Of a stretch of 64,000 nucleotides of DNA, positions 54,331 to 63,779 are shown one piece after another. A program made the position numbers and the translations under genes. The notes beneath the pieces are model-generated. The model was not told the DNA's origin. It saw only the letters and a program-made list of their open reading frames with translations, and did not search any database. Position 1 is the first letter of the stretch. Each line of letters opens with the position of its first letter. Source of the DNA: Dehalobacter restrictus DSM 9455 (GTDB lineage Bacteria > Bacillota > Desulfitobacteriia > Desulfitobacteriales > Syntrophobotulaceae); assembly GCF_000512895.1 (NCBI RefSeq), contig NZ_CP007033.1:2591001-2655000 (forward strand), given 5' to 3'.

Positions 54331-54960
54331 CTATTTTAGCGGGTTTTTCTTCTTTTGCTCAAGCAGTGCTGCTTTTTCCAGTACCCGGTCAACAATTCCG
54401 TATTCTTTAGCTTCTTCAGCGGACATATAGTAGTCACGGTCCGTATCCTGCTCGACTTTGTCCAAAGGCTGGCCGGTTCTTTCGGCAAGAATCCTGTTCA
54501 TTTTGTTTTTCGTTTTCAGCAACTGTTTGGCGTGAATTTCAATTTCTGTAGCCTGCCCCGATAAACCTCCCCCAGCAATTAACGGCTGGTGAATCAGGAT
54601 CTCAGCATTCGGCAGGGCAGTACGCTTACCTTTCGTGCCGGCAGCAAGCAGGAAGGCACCCATACTGGCAGCCATTCCAATACAAATGGTCTGTACATCA
54701 GGCCTGATGTACTGCATCGTGTCGTAGATGGCCATCCCGGAAGTAATGGACCCTCCGGGACTGTTGATATAGACAAAAACGTCCTTTTCAGGATCTTCCG
54801 CCTCGAGGAAAAGCAATTGCGCAACTACAACATTGGCAACGTTATCATCGATTGCTCCGCCCAGGAAGATAATACGGTCTTTGAGGAGCCTAGAATAGAT
54901 GTCGTAAGAACGTTCACCGCGATTCGTTTGTTCAACTACCATCGGGATAAGATAACTCAT
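54331..54960 (-). CDS. clpP: ATP-dependent Clp protease proteolytic subunit
   Basis: About 209 residues from the ATG at 54960, which has a GGAGGGAAC site (upstream in-frame ATG at 54978 is less likely). The catalytic triad is Ser99 (GMAASMGAF), His124 ([10 protein letters not shown]) and Asp172 (DTDRDYYMS), as in other ClpP. It forms a 14-subunit chamber working with ClpC/ClpX. It is not next to clpX or tig here. A CtsR site lies in its promoter region. Confidence 0.96.
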   Translation of the reverse strand: MSYLIPMVVEQTNRGERSYDIYSRLLKDRIIFLGGAIDDNVANVVVAQLLFLEAEDPEKDVFVYINSPGGSITSGMAIYDTMQYIRPDVQTICIGMAASMGAFLLAAGTKGKRTALPNAEILIHQPLIAGGGLSGQATEIEIHAKQLLKTKNKMNRILAERTGQPLDKVEQDTDRDYYMSAEEAKEYGIVDRVLEKAALLEQKKKNPLK

Positions 54961-55016
54961 ATTTGTTCCCTCCATCATTGATTGTTAATTTTGATATGTC
55001 TCTATTTTATTACAAA

Positions 55017-55033
55017 GGTCAATAAAGGTCAAA
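55017..55033 (-). promoter_or_regulatory. CtsR operator
   Basis: GGTCAATAAAGGTCAAA is a direct repeat of a GGTCAAW heptad with 3-bp spacing, the standard CtsR heat-shock repressor site (on the minus strand TTTGACCTTTATTGACC). It overlaps a possible clpP -35 (TTGACC), 57 bp from the clpP start. It also lies 186 bp upstream of the divergent hsp20 gene, so it may serve both. Confidence 0.88.
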
Positions 55034-55218
55034 TAATTTGGACAACTTTTGGTCATTTTTTTGTTCGAATTATTTCATTCATATTATTTGATTAATTGCC
55101 AATAGTACGTTCGTCTAAACATTGAGACGGTATATAAATCATCTGTCAGGTTAAGATAATCCTAGTACGATTGATAAAAGCATTTGATACAAATCCAAAA
55201 ATATTGGGGGCTGGAAAT

Positions 55219-55668
55219 ATGAATCTTATACCATTCCATCCAATGCGCAATGCAGATCAGATACGCCGTGAAATCAATAGGCTTTATAGTTTTCCATATA
55301 CTTTTTTCGAAGACGAGTTCGCTCCGCGCTTGGCCGTTCCATTTACCGACATCTATGAAACCGACGAAGAGATCATTGTTTCCTGCGATCTGCCAGGACT
55401 GCAAAGAAGAGAAGATGTAGGCATTCAGATTGAAAACAACATGATAACCATCAGCGGTACTTTAAACCGCGAACAGCATGTGATTCAGGAAGATCGCCTA
55501 CACAAAAAAGAAAGGTATACCGGTCAATTCCGCCGCTCCGTCTCTCTTCCGGCGACCGTTTCCATTGATAATGTCAGGGCAATTTATAAAAATGGTGTTT
55601 TGAATGTATTCCTGCCCAAAACAGACAGCAGGGAGAAAAAGTCTGTGCAGATTGAGTTTCAGTATTAG
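55219..55668 (+). CDS. Hsp20/alpha-crystallin family small heat-shock protein
   Basis: 149 residues from the ATG at 55219, which follows GGGGGCTGG; the frame opens earlier at 55171. The alpha-crystallin domain (~40-145) has PFTDIYETDEEIIVSCDLPG and the closing YKNGVLNVFLPK. A holdase chaperone for unfolded proteins. The upstream region has a 5-bp inverted repeat CGTCT / AGACG around 55111-55128 close to a possible -10 (TATAAA). Confidence 0.92.
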   Translation: MNLIPFHPMRNADQIRREINRLYSFPYTFFEDEFAPRLAVPFTDIYETDEEIIVSCDLPGLQRREDVGIQIENNMITISGTLNREQHVIQEDRLHKKERYTGQFRRSVSLPATVSIDNVRAIYKNGVLNVFLPKTDSREKKSVQIEFQY

Positions 55669-55675
55669 TAGATCG

Positions 55676-55705
55676 CGAAACTGTGGCCCATAGACTATTA
55701 TAAGG
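55676..55705 (+). repeat. Short 3'-end fragment of the palindromic repeat family
   Basis: GAAACTGTGGCCCATAGACT just after the hsp20 stop matches the closing end of the repeat family (GGAACTGTGGCNNNCAGACT). No other part is present. Confidence 0.35.
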
Positions 55706-55864
55706 TCGTTTAAGTATGTCTTCCTGCCAGAAGATTGCTTGTGTAGTTATTCCTATTTGCCAAAAAATAATAAATAAATTTATGTTGGTTATCGACCATA
55801 AACTGTTATAATGTATAAGGATAACTTTCAGCATCTTATGCTTTTAATTGAAGGGAGAATATTC

Positions 55865-57001
55865 GTGCCTAAAGTAATGATTTTCTCTGCGTCTACAGGA
55901 CATGGACATAATCAGGCCGCAGACTGTCTGAAAAAGGAGCTTGAAGCTTCAGGCTATTCCGTCCGGATTGTAGAACCCTTAAAAAAAGAAGAAAGCTGGA
56001 TCATGGAAGCTCTTATCGATGACGGTTATCATATACTCGCAACAAGATTACCGAAAATGTACGGTAAACTATATAAGATTACCTATAACGAGTTCTTAAA
56101 TAAAAATGTCAAAAGAATTTTAAACAGGGCCATGGATAGTGTCATCGAACAGCTGATTCAAGAGTACAAGCCAGACCTGCTTATTACCACCCATCCTCTT
56201 CATGTCGGTGTTGTTTCCTATTTAAAAGCATCCGGACGCTTAAATCTGCCTTTTATTTCGCTGGTTACAGATTATATGGCTCATCAGTTTTATGTGAATA
56301 GTTTTGTTGATGCCTACATTGTTGGTTCATGTTACACCAAGGATACGCTTACGGAAAAAGGTGTTCCTGAAAATAAAATACACATTTTCGGCATTCCGGT
56401 ACGGGAAGAATTCCGTCAGCCCCGCCTTGTCAGAAACAATGATGTATTTACACTGCTGATCATGGGCGGGAGCATGGGCATCCCCTATATCAAAAAATGC
56501 CTGAAAACGCTTATGGAAAACCGGCATCATCTTCGCATCCTGGTAGTATGCGGAAGCAATCGCAAGCTTTGGACTGATCTTGCAAAAAAGTACACAGGTA
56601 CCTTTAACGCCAAAGATGTTGTCATTTATGGTTTCACATCGAACATCTATGACCTGATGGACCAGTCCGATGTGATTATCACAAAACCCGGCGGTCTGAC
56701 TGTCTCGGAAGCGATCAACAAAAATATCCCCATCATTATTCCATTTTTTATTCCGGGACAAGAAGAAGAAAACACCGAGATTCTAGTTAAAGCAGGTGTT
56801 GCTGTCAGAACCTCAAAGATCTCCGAACTTAATCCTCTGATCGACAGTTTCTGTCTAAATCCCGGTTTACTTGAAGAAATGCGTAAGAATGCTGCGGACT
56901 TGGCCCGACAGCTTTCTCCGGGTAGTATCGTAGGGTTGGCTGATCAGCTGCTGTATGAAGGCCCTCAAGTCAAAGAATATCTGAGAGCGCATCAAAGTTA
57001 A
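55865..57001 (+). CDS. Processive diacylglycerol glucosyltransferase-like enzyme (UgtP/MGDG synthase type)
   Basis: About 378 residues from a GTG with a GAAGGGAG site; the frame opens at 55811. The N-terminal MGDG-synthase region has FSASTGHGHNQAADCLKKEL; the C-terminal half has the UDP-sugar site MGGSMGIPYIKKC and ITKPGGLTVSEAINKNIPII. Family members add glucose or galactose to diacylglycerol, making glycolipids and the anchor of lipoteichoic acid. It needs UDP-glucose from GalU. A terminator follows. Confidence 0.86.
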   Translation: MPKVMIFSASTGHGHNQAADCLKKELEASGYSVRIVEPLKKEESWIMEALIDDGYHILATRLPKMYGKLYKITYNEFLNKNVKRILNRAMDSVIEQLIQEYKPDLLITTHPLHVGVVSYLKASGRLNLPFISLVTDYMAHQFYVNSFVDAYIVGSCYTKDTLTEKGVPENKIHIFGIPVREEFRQPRLVRNNDVFTLLIMGGSMGIPYIKKCLKTLMENRHHLRILVVCGSNRKLWTDLAKKYTGTFNAKDVVIYGFTSNIYDLMDQSDVIITKPGGLTVSEAINKNIPIIIPFFIPGQEEENTEILVKAGVAVRTSKISELNPLIDSFCLNPGLLEEMRKNAADLARQLSPGSIVGLADQLLYEGPQVKEYLRAHQS

Positions 57002-57014
57002 TATTTCTACGCAA

Positions 57015-57066
57015 AAAGCAAAGCGGTGCTGCAAAACTACTAAAGTAGTTGGCGACACCGCTTTCT
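57015..57066 (+). terminator. Terminator after the glycolipid synthase gene
   Basis: AAAGCGGTG and CACCGCTTT form the outer stem; an inner hairpin ACTACTAAAGTAGT lies in the loop. Followed by CTTAATG. It is a compound hairpin. Confidence 0.65.
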
Positions 57067-57100
57067 TAATGTTAAAAGACAAAGAAACCAAAGAAGGTAG

Positions 57101-57146
57101 GGCTACGCAATGTACAACCGCTTTCGGCTGTTGTCTTCATCCGCGT
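57101..57146 (-). repeat. Fragment of the palindromic repeat family
   Basis: On the minus strand GACAACAGCCGAAAGCGGTT matches the conserved 3' block CAACAGCCGAAAAGCGG of the repeats at 32804 and 40024. The ends are missing. Confidence 0.4.
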
Positions 57147-57165
57147 ATTTATTTAAAATCTCTAT

Positions 57166-58545
57166 CTAATTCCTGCCGGAAAGCGGAATATATTCCCGCC
57201 TTGGAGCAACGCTTTTATAGGCCGGTCTAACAATCTTACCATTATTCACAATCTCTTCGATCCGGTGGGCGCTCCATCCTGACATTCTGGAGATCGCAAA
57301 GATCGGGGTAAACAGTTCCAGCGGAAGCCCCAGCATTTTATAGACAAAACCGGAATAAAAGTCCACATTAGCGCTGATGACCTTGCCTGACTTGTTATGG
57401 CCCAGGACAATATCGGGAGCAAGTTTTTCCACTCTGCTGAATAAATCATACTCTTCGGCTAGACCTTTCTCTTGAGCGAGCTTCCCGGCGTATTCTTTAA
57501 GCAGGACTTCCCTCGGATCAGAAATCGAGTAGACGGCATGGCCAATCCCGTAAATAAGGCCAGACCTGTCAAAAGCCTGTTTATTCATAATCTTCATCAA
57601 ATAAGCCTTGATTTCATCCTCATCCTGCCAGTCTGTGACATTTTGTTTAATGTCTTCAAGCATATTGTAGGTTTTAATATTGGCGCCTCCATGCTTGGGA
57701 CCTTTTAAGGCGCCAATAGCAGCAGCCATGACCGAATAAGTGTCCGAACCGGTCGAGGTAATGACATGCGTAACAAAGGTCGAATTATTCCCGCCGCCGT
57801 GTTCGGAATGCAGGACCAGGGAAATATCCAGCAGGGCAGCCTCAAGCTTCGTGTATTTACTGTCCGGCCGGAGCATGTGAAGAATATTTTCCGCTGTGCT
57901 GAGATGAGGCAGTGGACTGTGCAGAAATAGGCTCTTGTTTCCATGATAGTGCGCACAGGAGTGATAGCCATACACGGCCAGCAAAGGCATCCAGGCAATC
58001 AGTTTCATGCATTGTTTCAGGACATTTTCGATGGAATTGTCATCGGGGTTGTCATCATAGGAATATAGGCTCAGGATGCTCCTGGCCAGCATATTCATGA
58101 TATCCTTGCCCGGGCTTTTCAGGATAGTACCCCGGACAAAGTCCTCGGGCAGTTTTTGATATGCCGTCAGCACCTGTTCAAAATCCTTCAGCTCCTCGGC
58201 GTTCGGAAGATGCCCGAACAGAAGCAAATAGCTCGTTTCTTCAAAGCCGTATCTTTCGTCTTTGATAAAGCCGTCGACGATGTCATTAATATCGATACCT
58301 CTATAGGTTAATCTTCCCGGAACAGGAATCTTTTCTCCTTCGTCTATAATATAGGAGTGCACTTCACCAATCTCGGTCAGACCGACGAGTACGCCCTTGC
58401 CTTCAAGATCACGCAAGCCCCTCATTACTTGATATTTACTATATAGCTCAGGATTGATTTTACTGCTGTCTATCGCTTTCTGCGTCAGTTCTTTAAACAT
58501 TTTTGTTTCAAATTGTTCGAATTGTACGGACTCTGTTTGTTCCAT
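57166..58545 (-). CDS. gltA: Citrate synthase
   Basis: 459 residues of the citrate/2-methylcitrate synthase family. Active-site parts are visible: LHSEHGGGNNSTFVTHVITS with the first His, GIGHAVYSISDPREVLLKEY with the second His, and SANVDFYSGFVYKMLGLPLE with the Asp. The long N-terminus (~50 residues before RGLRDLEGKGVLVGLTEIGE) is typical of the larger clostridial form. It condenses acetyl-CoA and oxaloacetate. A strong AGAGGAGG site precedes ATG. Confidence 0.93.
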   Translation of the reverse strand: MEQTESVQFEQFETKMFKELTQKAIDSSKINPELYSKYQVMRGLRDLEGKGVLVGLTEIGEVHSYIIDEGEKIPVPGRLTYRGIDINDIVDGFIKDERYGFEETSYLLLFGHLPNAEELKDFEQVLTAYQKLPEDFVRGTILKSPGKDIMNMLARSILSLYSYDDNPDDNSIENVLKQCMKLIAWMPLLAVYGYHSCAHYHGNKSLFLHSPLPHLSTAENILHMLRPDSKYTKLEAALLDISLVLHSEHGGGNNSTFVTHVITSTGSDTYSVMAAAIGALKGPKHGGANIKTYNMLEDIKQNVTDWQDEDEIKAYLMKIMNKQAFDRSGLIYGIGHAVYSISDPREVLLKEYAGKLAQEKGLAEEYDLFSRVEKLAPDIVLGHNKSGKVISANVDFYSGFVYKMLGLPLELFTPIFAISRMSGWSAHRIEEIVNNGKIVRPAYKSVAPRREYIPLSGRN

Positions 58546-58628
58546 TTCCCTACCTCCTCTGGATCATAAAGAAAGCTCGGCTGGCACCAAGCCTTCAGCG
58601 ATAACATTCACCATTTATTCTTCCTGTC

Positions 58629-58657
58629 ATTATAATTCGTTTTCGCTTTGAAGTAAA
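58629..58657 (-). promoter_or_regulatory. Putative citrate synthase promoter
   Basis: On the minus strand TTTACT (58652-58657), ~17 bp, then TATAAT (58629-58634), about 85 bp before the start codon. The -35 match is 4 of 6. Confidence 0.45.
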
Positions 58658-58777
58658 TGTATTATAATGACTAAGAGCGACCATCCTATTCGCAGACAAG
58701 TCTAACAAAGCCAGACTATAAATCAAAAATTCTATGATCAAAAAATTATTATATCATTATCATTTGAGGTCAAGCTT

Positions 58778-60034
58778 ATGAAAAGAAGACTCCTGATTAT
58801 CCTCCTCTGCACAGTCGCTGTCCTATTCATTGCGGGCGGTCTGATCGCCTACCAATATACCAACCAGATTTCTTTTCAAAATCCTCCGGATCCTTCTTCG
58901 CTTCCGGAATCCGAGCCGCAGCCTTCCTATGTGGATATCTCTATCGCTTCCGTCGGCGACATCCTGATTCATAACACGGTCTATATGGCCGCTTACGATT
59001 CTTCAACAGGTCTGTATGATTTCAGCAGCCAGTTTCAGTATGTTAAATCCTATCTTGGAAATGCCGATATTACCGTAGCCAACCTGGAAACCTCGCTTGC
59101 CGGGCCTGAGCAGGGCTATTCCGGTTATCCCAAATTCAATACCCCTGATTCGATCGTTGATGCTCTGAAGGAATCGGGCATTGACATTGTTACCGCAGCC
59201 AACAACCACCGTTTAGATCAGGATATCACCGGATTCTACCGGACGATCGACGTTGTCAAAAACAAGGGACTGGATATTATCGGCGTCAAGGCTACCGAGA
59301 AGGAAACCACCTATGTCGTCAAGGACATCAAAGGTGTTAAAGTGGCGTTTGTCAATTTTGGCTACGGCTATCCGCAATATGACGGCAGCCTGAGCATCAA
59401 TGGTCTTATCCTTCCCGTCAACATGACCGGACTGATGGATACCTTTGACCCGCAGGATTTTGACAGTTCTGCGCAAACCATTAAGGCGAGAATCACCGAA
59501 GCGAGACAGGCCGGAGCGGAAATCGTCATTTTGTGTATGCACTGGGGAGATGAATATCATCGACTGCCTAGTACCTTTCAGCAGGACTTGGCCTCCGTAC
59601 TGGCTGACTGCGGCGCAGATGTGATTTTTGGAGGCCATCCGCATGTGCTCCAGCCCTTCGTATTTTTGGCCACAGACAACAATGGAACTGTTCCGGTTTT
59701 TTATTCTCAGGGAAATTTCATCTCAGATCAGCGTCAGGAAACCGTCGATAACATTTATACCGAACAGGGAATCATCGCCAATGTGACGATCAGGGTATAT
59801 CCAGATCACACCCATCAAGTTCTCCAGGCGGACGCCGTTCCTACTTGGGTGAATAAAAAACGCCTGAATAATCAATTGATTTATGAGGTTATACCCGCCA
59901 AAGCTGCTCTGGACAATCCGGGACTGTATCCCCTTCTGAAGGATGCAGATCTGGAACGGATCCGGTTCTGCAGGGACACTGTGCAGAAACTAATGCCTGA
60001 AGCAGGAAAAGAACTCGAATCCCAATCCAACTGA
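58778..60034 (+). CDS. CapA-family (poly-gamma-glutamate capsule type) extracellular protein
   Basis: 418 residues with one N-terminal membrane segment (LLIILLCTVAVLFIAGGLIA), a Pro/Ser-rich spacer, and a CapA metallophosphatase-like domain (~50-345). This has VGDILIHNTVYMAA, VANLETSLAG, AANNHRLDQD, ILCMHWGDEYH and FGGHPHVLQPF, the metal-binding motifs of the family. In poly-gamma-glutamate systems CapA works with CapB/C, which are absent here; many lone CapA-like proteins have unknown roles. Transcribed away from citrate synthase. Confidence 0.88.
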   Translation: MKRRLLIILLCTVAVLFIAGGLIAYQYTNQISFQNPPDPSSLPESEPQPSYVDISIASVGDILIHNTVYMAAYDSSTGLYDFSSQFQYVKSYLGNADITVANLETSLAGPEQGYSGYPKFNTPDSIVDALKESGIDIVTAANNHRLDQDITGFYRTIDVVKNKGLDIIGVKATEKETTYVVKDIKGVKVAFVNFGYGYPQYDGSLSINGLILPVNMTGLMDTFDPQDFDSSAQTIKARITEARQAGAEIVILCMHWGDEYHRLPSTFQQDLASVLADCGADVIFGGHPHVLQPFVFLATDNNGTVPVFYSQGNFISDQRQETVDNIYTEQGIIANVTIRVYPDHTHQVLQADAVPTWVNKKRLNNQLIYEVIPAKAALDNPGLYPLLKDADLERIRFCRDTVQKLMPEAGKELESQSN

Positions 60035-60056
60035 AATAAAAGGGTTAGAACCGTAA

Positions 60057-60104
60057 AAATAAACCTATGCGCATATGTTCATATGTCCATAGGTTTATTT
60101 CTTT
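60057..60104 (+). terminator. Terminator after the CapA-like gene
   Basis: AAATAAACCTATG and CATAGGTTTATTT form a 13-bp stem; an inner CATATG-rich palindrome fills the loop. Followed by CTTTATC. Confidence 0.85.
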
Positions 60105-60186
60105 ATCACCTTGCCTCCCCGGACTTCATAGAATAAAATAAAACAAATCAAATATCTTACAAATCAGCCTGCGGGGGGGATCCGGC

Positions 60187-60276
60187 ATGTACGCCTATAC
60201 ATTTAAATATGGTCAGCGTGCAGCGTTCTTTGTTGTCATTATTCTGGTACTTATTACTCTTGAAGTGCTGCTTTAG
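60187..60276 (+). CDS. Very small membrane protein (29 aa)
   Basis: The ATG at 60187 follows GCGGGGGGGATCC and the frame gives an N-terminal MYAYTFKYGQRA and then one hydrophobic helix (AFFVVIILVLITLEVLL). The layout recalls small sporulation or membrane peptides of the YjcZ type, but I cannot assign it. It lies between the CapA terminator and bioY (convergent). Confidence 0.6.
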   Translation: MYAYTFKYGQRAAFFVVIILVLITLEVLL

Positions 60277-60304
60277 TCCAATATTAACCCAAATCGATGC
60301 TGTG

Positions 60305-60928
60305 CTAGTATTTTTCCATCGGGACAATGGCTTTGGCAGCTGCTGCTCCGACGAGTGACTTCAGAATATCTCCGACAATAAAGGGTATATAGCCCATAAA
60401 GAGGACTCCGGCCAGGGTAACTGTCTGTCCGGTCGACCAAAGCCATATGGCCAGGGATATTAACCCCGGAACATAGACAAGGACAAGCTGGGCAAAAAGG
60501 ATAATGCCGGTCAGCGGCAAAGCTTTACGGTTTTGGGTTCTGGAATCAATCATACCGCCGATAAACAGTGCTGCAAGGATAAAACCAAACACATAACCAA
60601 TTGTCGGTCCGGCAAGCGCCGCCGCTCCGCCTTTGAAACCCGCAAACCACGGAATTCCTGCCAAACCGCCGACAGCATAGATTGCCATACTGATACCGCC
60701 CCATTTTCTACCCAGCAGCACAGCAGCCAGGATCACCCCAATCTGGGAAGCCACCAAAGGCACGGGAGTAAATGGCAGGTAGATTTTCACCTGGGCAAGC
60801 AGGCCGGTCAGGCAGGCCAGACTTACTGCCAGAGCAATTTTGGCAAACGTCGTTGACTGCGTGCGCCATTGGAAATAGGACAAACGTTTTTGACGGTAAA
60901 CTTCGAGCGTATGCGAATTTTGAATCAT
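60305..60928 (-). CDS. bioY: Biotin transporter substrate-binding membrane protein BioY
   Basis: Start at the third of three consecutive ATGs (60928), best spaced from GGAGGA. About 207 residues with six membrane helices and the BioY features PFTPVPLVASQIGVILAAVL and YAVGGLAGIPWFAG. It binds biotin for an ECF-type importer and fits the neighbouring birA and acetyl-CoA carboxylase genes, whose enzymes need biotin. No BirA operator is visible upstream. Confidence 0.93.
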   Translation of the reverse strand: MIQNSHTLEVYRQKRLSYFQWRTQSTTFAKIALAVSLACLTGLLAQVKIYLPFTPVPLVASQIGVILAAVLLGRKWGGISMAIYAVGGLAGIPWFAGFKGGAAALAGPTIGYVFGFILAALFIGGMIDSRTQNRKALPLTGIILFAQLVLVYVPGLISLAIWLWSTGQTVTLAGVLFMGYIPFIVGDILKSLVGAAAAKAIVPMEKY

Positions 60929-61062
60929 CATCATTCCTCCGTTCTGTTCTTTCATGTAATAAACTATATTCTCAGTACTATATCATTAGGACGCTTCGTT
61001 TTCAATGCCATTTTCCATGTAAATACTGTATTCATTTTGGGAACCGCGACCGTACTTCTCGT

Positions 61063-61881
61063 TTAATCGTGTAGGGCCACAGAAATTTCTCCCGAAATGA
61101 TCGCTTTGATCTCCCCTGTCTGCGCCAGCCTTACGACTAGTTCCCCTTTAGGCCCGAGGTCGATTACCTCAGCGGTCTGCACCGGCCCCTCCCTGTTTTC
61201 GAGAACCACTTTTCTGCCTATGACTTCGGAACGCTCCCTGCAGATGGTTAAGGTCCTGCCTAGATCAACCGTGCTGAGGTATTCCAGGTAAAGCGGTTCA
61301 AATCCATTTAGGATTCCGGCTGTCAGCCTGGTCCTGTCGTGTTCCCTGCCCGTCTCGAGACGTAAAGAAGTCGCTGTGGATTTCAGTTCATCAGGAAAAT
61401 CCGTTTCAGCAAGGTTCACATTCAGACCGATGCCGATCACCACTACCGGGGTCCGCCTGCTGCTGACCGACATTTCCGTCAGAATCCCTCCGGCCTTCTT
61501 TCCGTTCAGGAATAGATCATTTGGCCATTTGATGGTGATTCCTCTTCCAGGGAAAGAAATAGCTGCTTCGTCCACTGCCAGACATACTGCCGCTGCGCCG
61601 GCCAGCGTCAGCTGGGGTATCACATCCGGCGGAAGTTGAGGTTTCAAAATGATTGACATCCAGATCCCCTTGCCTCCCGGTGACTGCCACTTTCGGCCAA
61701 AACGTCCCCGGCCGGTCGTCTGCTGTTCACTGATGATCACAGTTCCTTCTTCTTCAGCCAAAGCTCTGCGGGCTGCTTCACAGTTGGTGGAGTCCAGCAC
61801 GTCAAAACAGAGGATCTTTCTTCCCAGAAAAGTTGTCCGGAGGTATTGTGTTATTTTTTCAGGGCTGAGAGATTCGTTCAT
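61063..61881 (-). CDS. birA: Biotin-[acetyl-CoA-carboxylase] ligase, without DNA-binding domain
   Basis: 272 residues. The ligase core has the biotin-binding TTGRGRFGRKWQSPGGKGIW, the DSTN substrate site (LDSTNCEAARRAL) and KWPNDLFLNGKKAGGIL. A C-terminal SH3-like part follows. The N-terminal winged helix of bifunctional BirA is missing: the protein begins right at the linker to the catalytic domain. It attaches biotin to the AccB carrier. The ATG shares one base with the accA stop (TAATG). Confidence 0.92.
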   Translation of the reverse strand: MNESLSPEKITQYLRTTFLGRKILCFDVLDSTNCEAARRALAEEEGTVIISEQQTTGRGRFGRKWQSPGGKGIWMSIILKPQLPPDVIPQLTLAGAAAVCLAVDEAAISFPGRGITIKWPNDLFLNGKKAGGILTEMSVSSRRTPVVVIGIGLNVNLAETDFPDELKSTATSLRLETGREHDRTRLTAGILNGFEPLYLEYLSTVDLGRTLTICRERSEVIGRKVVLENREGPVQTAEVIDLGPKGELVVRLAQTGEIKAIISGEISVALHD

Positions 61882-62825
61882 TACTCGGTATAAGCCCCTA
61901 TCCTGCGGTATTTCTGATAACGCCTTTCAAGAACATCATCGAGTTGTTCCAGCATGGTTCTGAACGGGACCTTTAACAAATGTTCCTTGATCACGGCAGC
62001 CATCGCCTCGGGATCATGGTGGGCACCGCCCAAAGGCTCCGGCAGAACCTTGTCGATCAGGCCCATTTGCTGCAAATCCTGAGCAGTAATCTTCATGATC
62101 TGGGCTGCCTCTTTTGCTCTGGAGGAATCCTTCCAAAGGATACTGGCAAAACCTTCAGGAGACAGTATGGAATAGATCGAATGCTCCAGCATCCAGATCT
62201 CGTCTGCGATCGACAGGGCCAACGCCCCGCCGCTGCCTCCTTCTCCCAGAACAATGGAAATGACAGGCGTCCGCAAACTGACCATTTCCATCAGGTTGCG
62301 TGCAATCGCTTCCCCCTGGCCCCGTTCCTCCGCTCCGATACCGGGATCAGCCCCTGGTGTATCAATAAAGCAAACCACGGGCCGGTGAAATTTTTCCGCC
62401 TGCTTCATGAGCCTTAACGCTTTACGGTAACCTTCGGGATTTGTCATCCCGAAATTTCTTTTGACATTTTCTTTGGTATTTCTGCCTTTTTGCTGGCCAA
62501 TGACCGTTATCGGCAAATCGCCCAGTCTGGCAACGCCGCCGACAATGCAGGGGTCATCCCGGTACATCCGGTCTCCATGCAGCTCAATAAAGGAGTGAAA
62601 AATTCTCTCGATATAATCGAGCGTGGTGGGTCTTTCCACCATTCGGGACAGGGCCAGCTTATCCATCGCCGTCAAATTCAAGAATGCTTCCTTTTTCATC
62701 CTGGTAAGCTTCTCTTCTAATCCCTCAATCTCTGATGAAAAGTCGGCTTGCTTATCTTCAGCAAGCTTCCTTAAATCACTGAGCTTATTATTCAGTTCCG
62801 CTAATTCTTTTTCCCGCTCGAGCAT
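61881..62825 (-). CDS. accA: Acetyl-CoA carboxylase carboxyltransferase subunit alpha
   Basis: 314 residues from the ATG at 62825 (GGAG 7 bp before); a GTG at 62831 is also in frame. A coiled-coil N-terminus is followed by the crotonase-fold domain with [40 protein letters not shown] and the oxyanion region [19 protein letters not shown]. It forms the carboxyltransferase with AccD. Confidence 0.95.
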   Translation of the reverse strand: MLEREKELAELNNKLSDLRKLAEDKQADFSSEIEGLEEKLTRMKKEAFLNLTAMDKLALSRMVERPTTLDYIERIFHSFIELHGDRMYRDDPCIVGGVARLGDLPITVIGQQKGRNTKENVKRNFGMTNPEGYRKALRLMKQAEKFHRPVVCFIDTPGADPGIGAEERGQGEAIARNLMEMVSLRTPVISIVLGEGGSGGALALSIADEIWMLEHSIYSILSPEGFASILWKDSSRAKEAAQIMKITAQDLQQMGLIDKVLPEPLGGAHHDPEAMAAVIKEHLLKVPFRTMLEQLDDVLERRYQKYRRIGAYTE

Positions 62826-62846
62826 AGCCACACTCCGTCTTTTTGC

Positions 62847-63743
62847 TTAACGCCTGTAATGAAGCTTAATCAGGCGAGACAAGGTTAGTTTGAGGTCCTC
62901 TCTGGCCACGATTTTATCAATAAAACCGTGTTCCAGCAGAAATTCTGCTTTCTGAAAACCTTCCGGCAACTCCTGCCTGATGGTCTGTTGAATGACCCGC
63001 TTGCCGGCAAAGCCGATCAGCGCGTCGGGTTCCGCCAAAATGATATCTCCCAGCATTGGGAAGCTGGCCGTGACGCCGCCCGTTGTCGGGTCGGTCAAAA
63101 CCGCGATATACAGTCCTCCCTGCCGGCTGTGTCTGCCAACGGCTGCAGATGTTTTCGCCATCTGCATCAGGGAAAACATTCCTTCCTGCATCCTGGCCCC
63201 ACCTGAAGCAGTAAAAGCAATGATCGGCATTTTCCTTTCAGCAGCAAATTCAAAAGCCCGGGTCACTTTCTCGCCAACGACCGAACCCATGCTGCCCATC
63301 ATAAAGTTACTGTCCATCACCGTAATCACAGCATCCTGGCCATGAATCTTGCCATACCCTGTCAGTACAGCTTCCGAAAGGCCCGTTTTCTCCTGGCCAG
63401 CGCTGACTTTCTCTGCATAGCCTTCAAAGTCCAGCGGATTGACGCTTTTCATCTCCTGATTAATTTCTTTAAATGTACCGGTGTCCATGATCAGATCGAC
63501 TCTTTCCCAGGCTCCCATCCTGAAATGGTAGCCGCAGCGAACACAGACCTTGTTATTATTACTGAGATCCTTCGTGTAAACTGTCTCTCCGCAATTCTGG
63601 CATTTTGTCCACAGCCCGTTCGGAATGGCAGGCAAAACATTCTTTTCCCCCTGCCCCTCTATCTCTGCCGGCAACGGCTGACTATTATTCTGTTGTATGG
63701 TTAGATAACGCGGTTTCTTAAAAACCCTGTTTAATTTAAACAT
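62847..63743 (-). CDS. accD: Acetyl-CoA carboxylase carboxyltransferase subunit beta
   Basis: 298 residues from ATG at 63743 (a TTG at 63752 is possible; ribosome site weak). Zinc ribbon CQNCGETV...CVRCGYHF, then the crotonase-fold with [20 protein letters not shown] and [20 protein letters not shown]. Pairs with AccA, encoded 22 bp downstream, in the usual accC-accD-accA order. Confidence 0.95.
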   Translation of the reverse strand: MFKLNRVFKKPRYLTIQQNNSQPLPAEIEGQGEKNVLPAIPNGLWTKCQNCGETVYTKDLSNNNKVCVRCGYHFRMGAWERVDLIMDTGTFKEINQEMKSVNPLDFEGYAEKVSAGQEKTGLSEAVLTGYGKIHGQDAVITVMDSNFMMGSMGSVVGEKVTRAFEFAAERKMPIIAFTASGGARMQEGMFSLMQMAKTSAAVGRHSRQGGLYIAVLTDPTTGGVTASFPMLGDIILAEPDALIGFAGKRVIQQTIRQELPEGFQKAEFLLEHGFIDKIVAREDLKLTLSRLIKLHYRR

Positions 63744-63779
63744 GAGCACCAACCGTAATCATTTTTTTATTGGTTGTCA

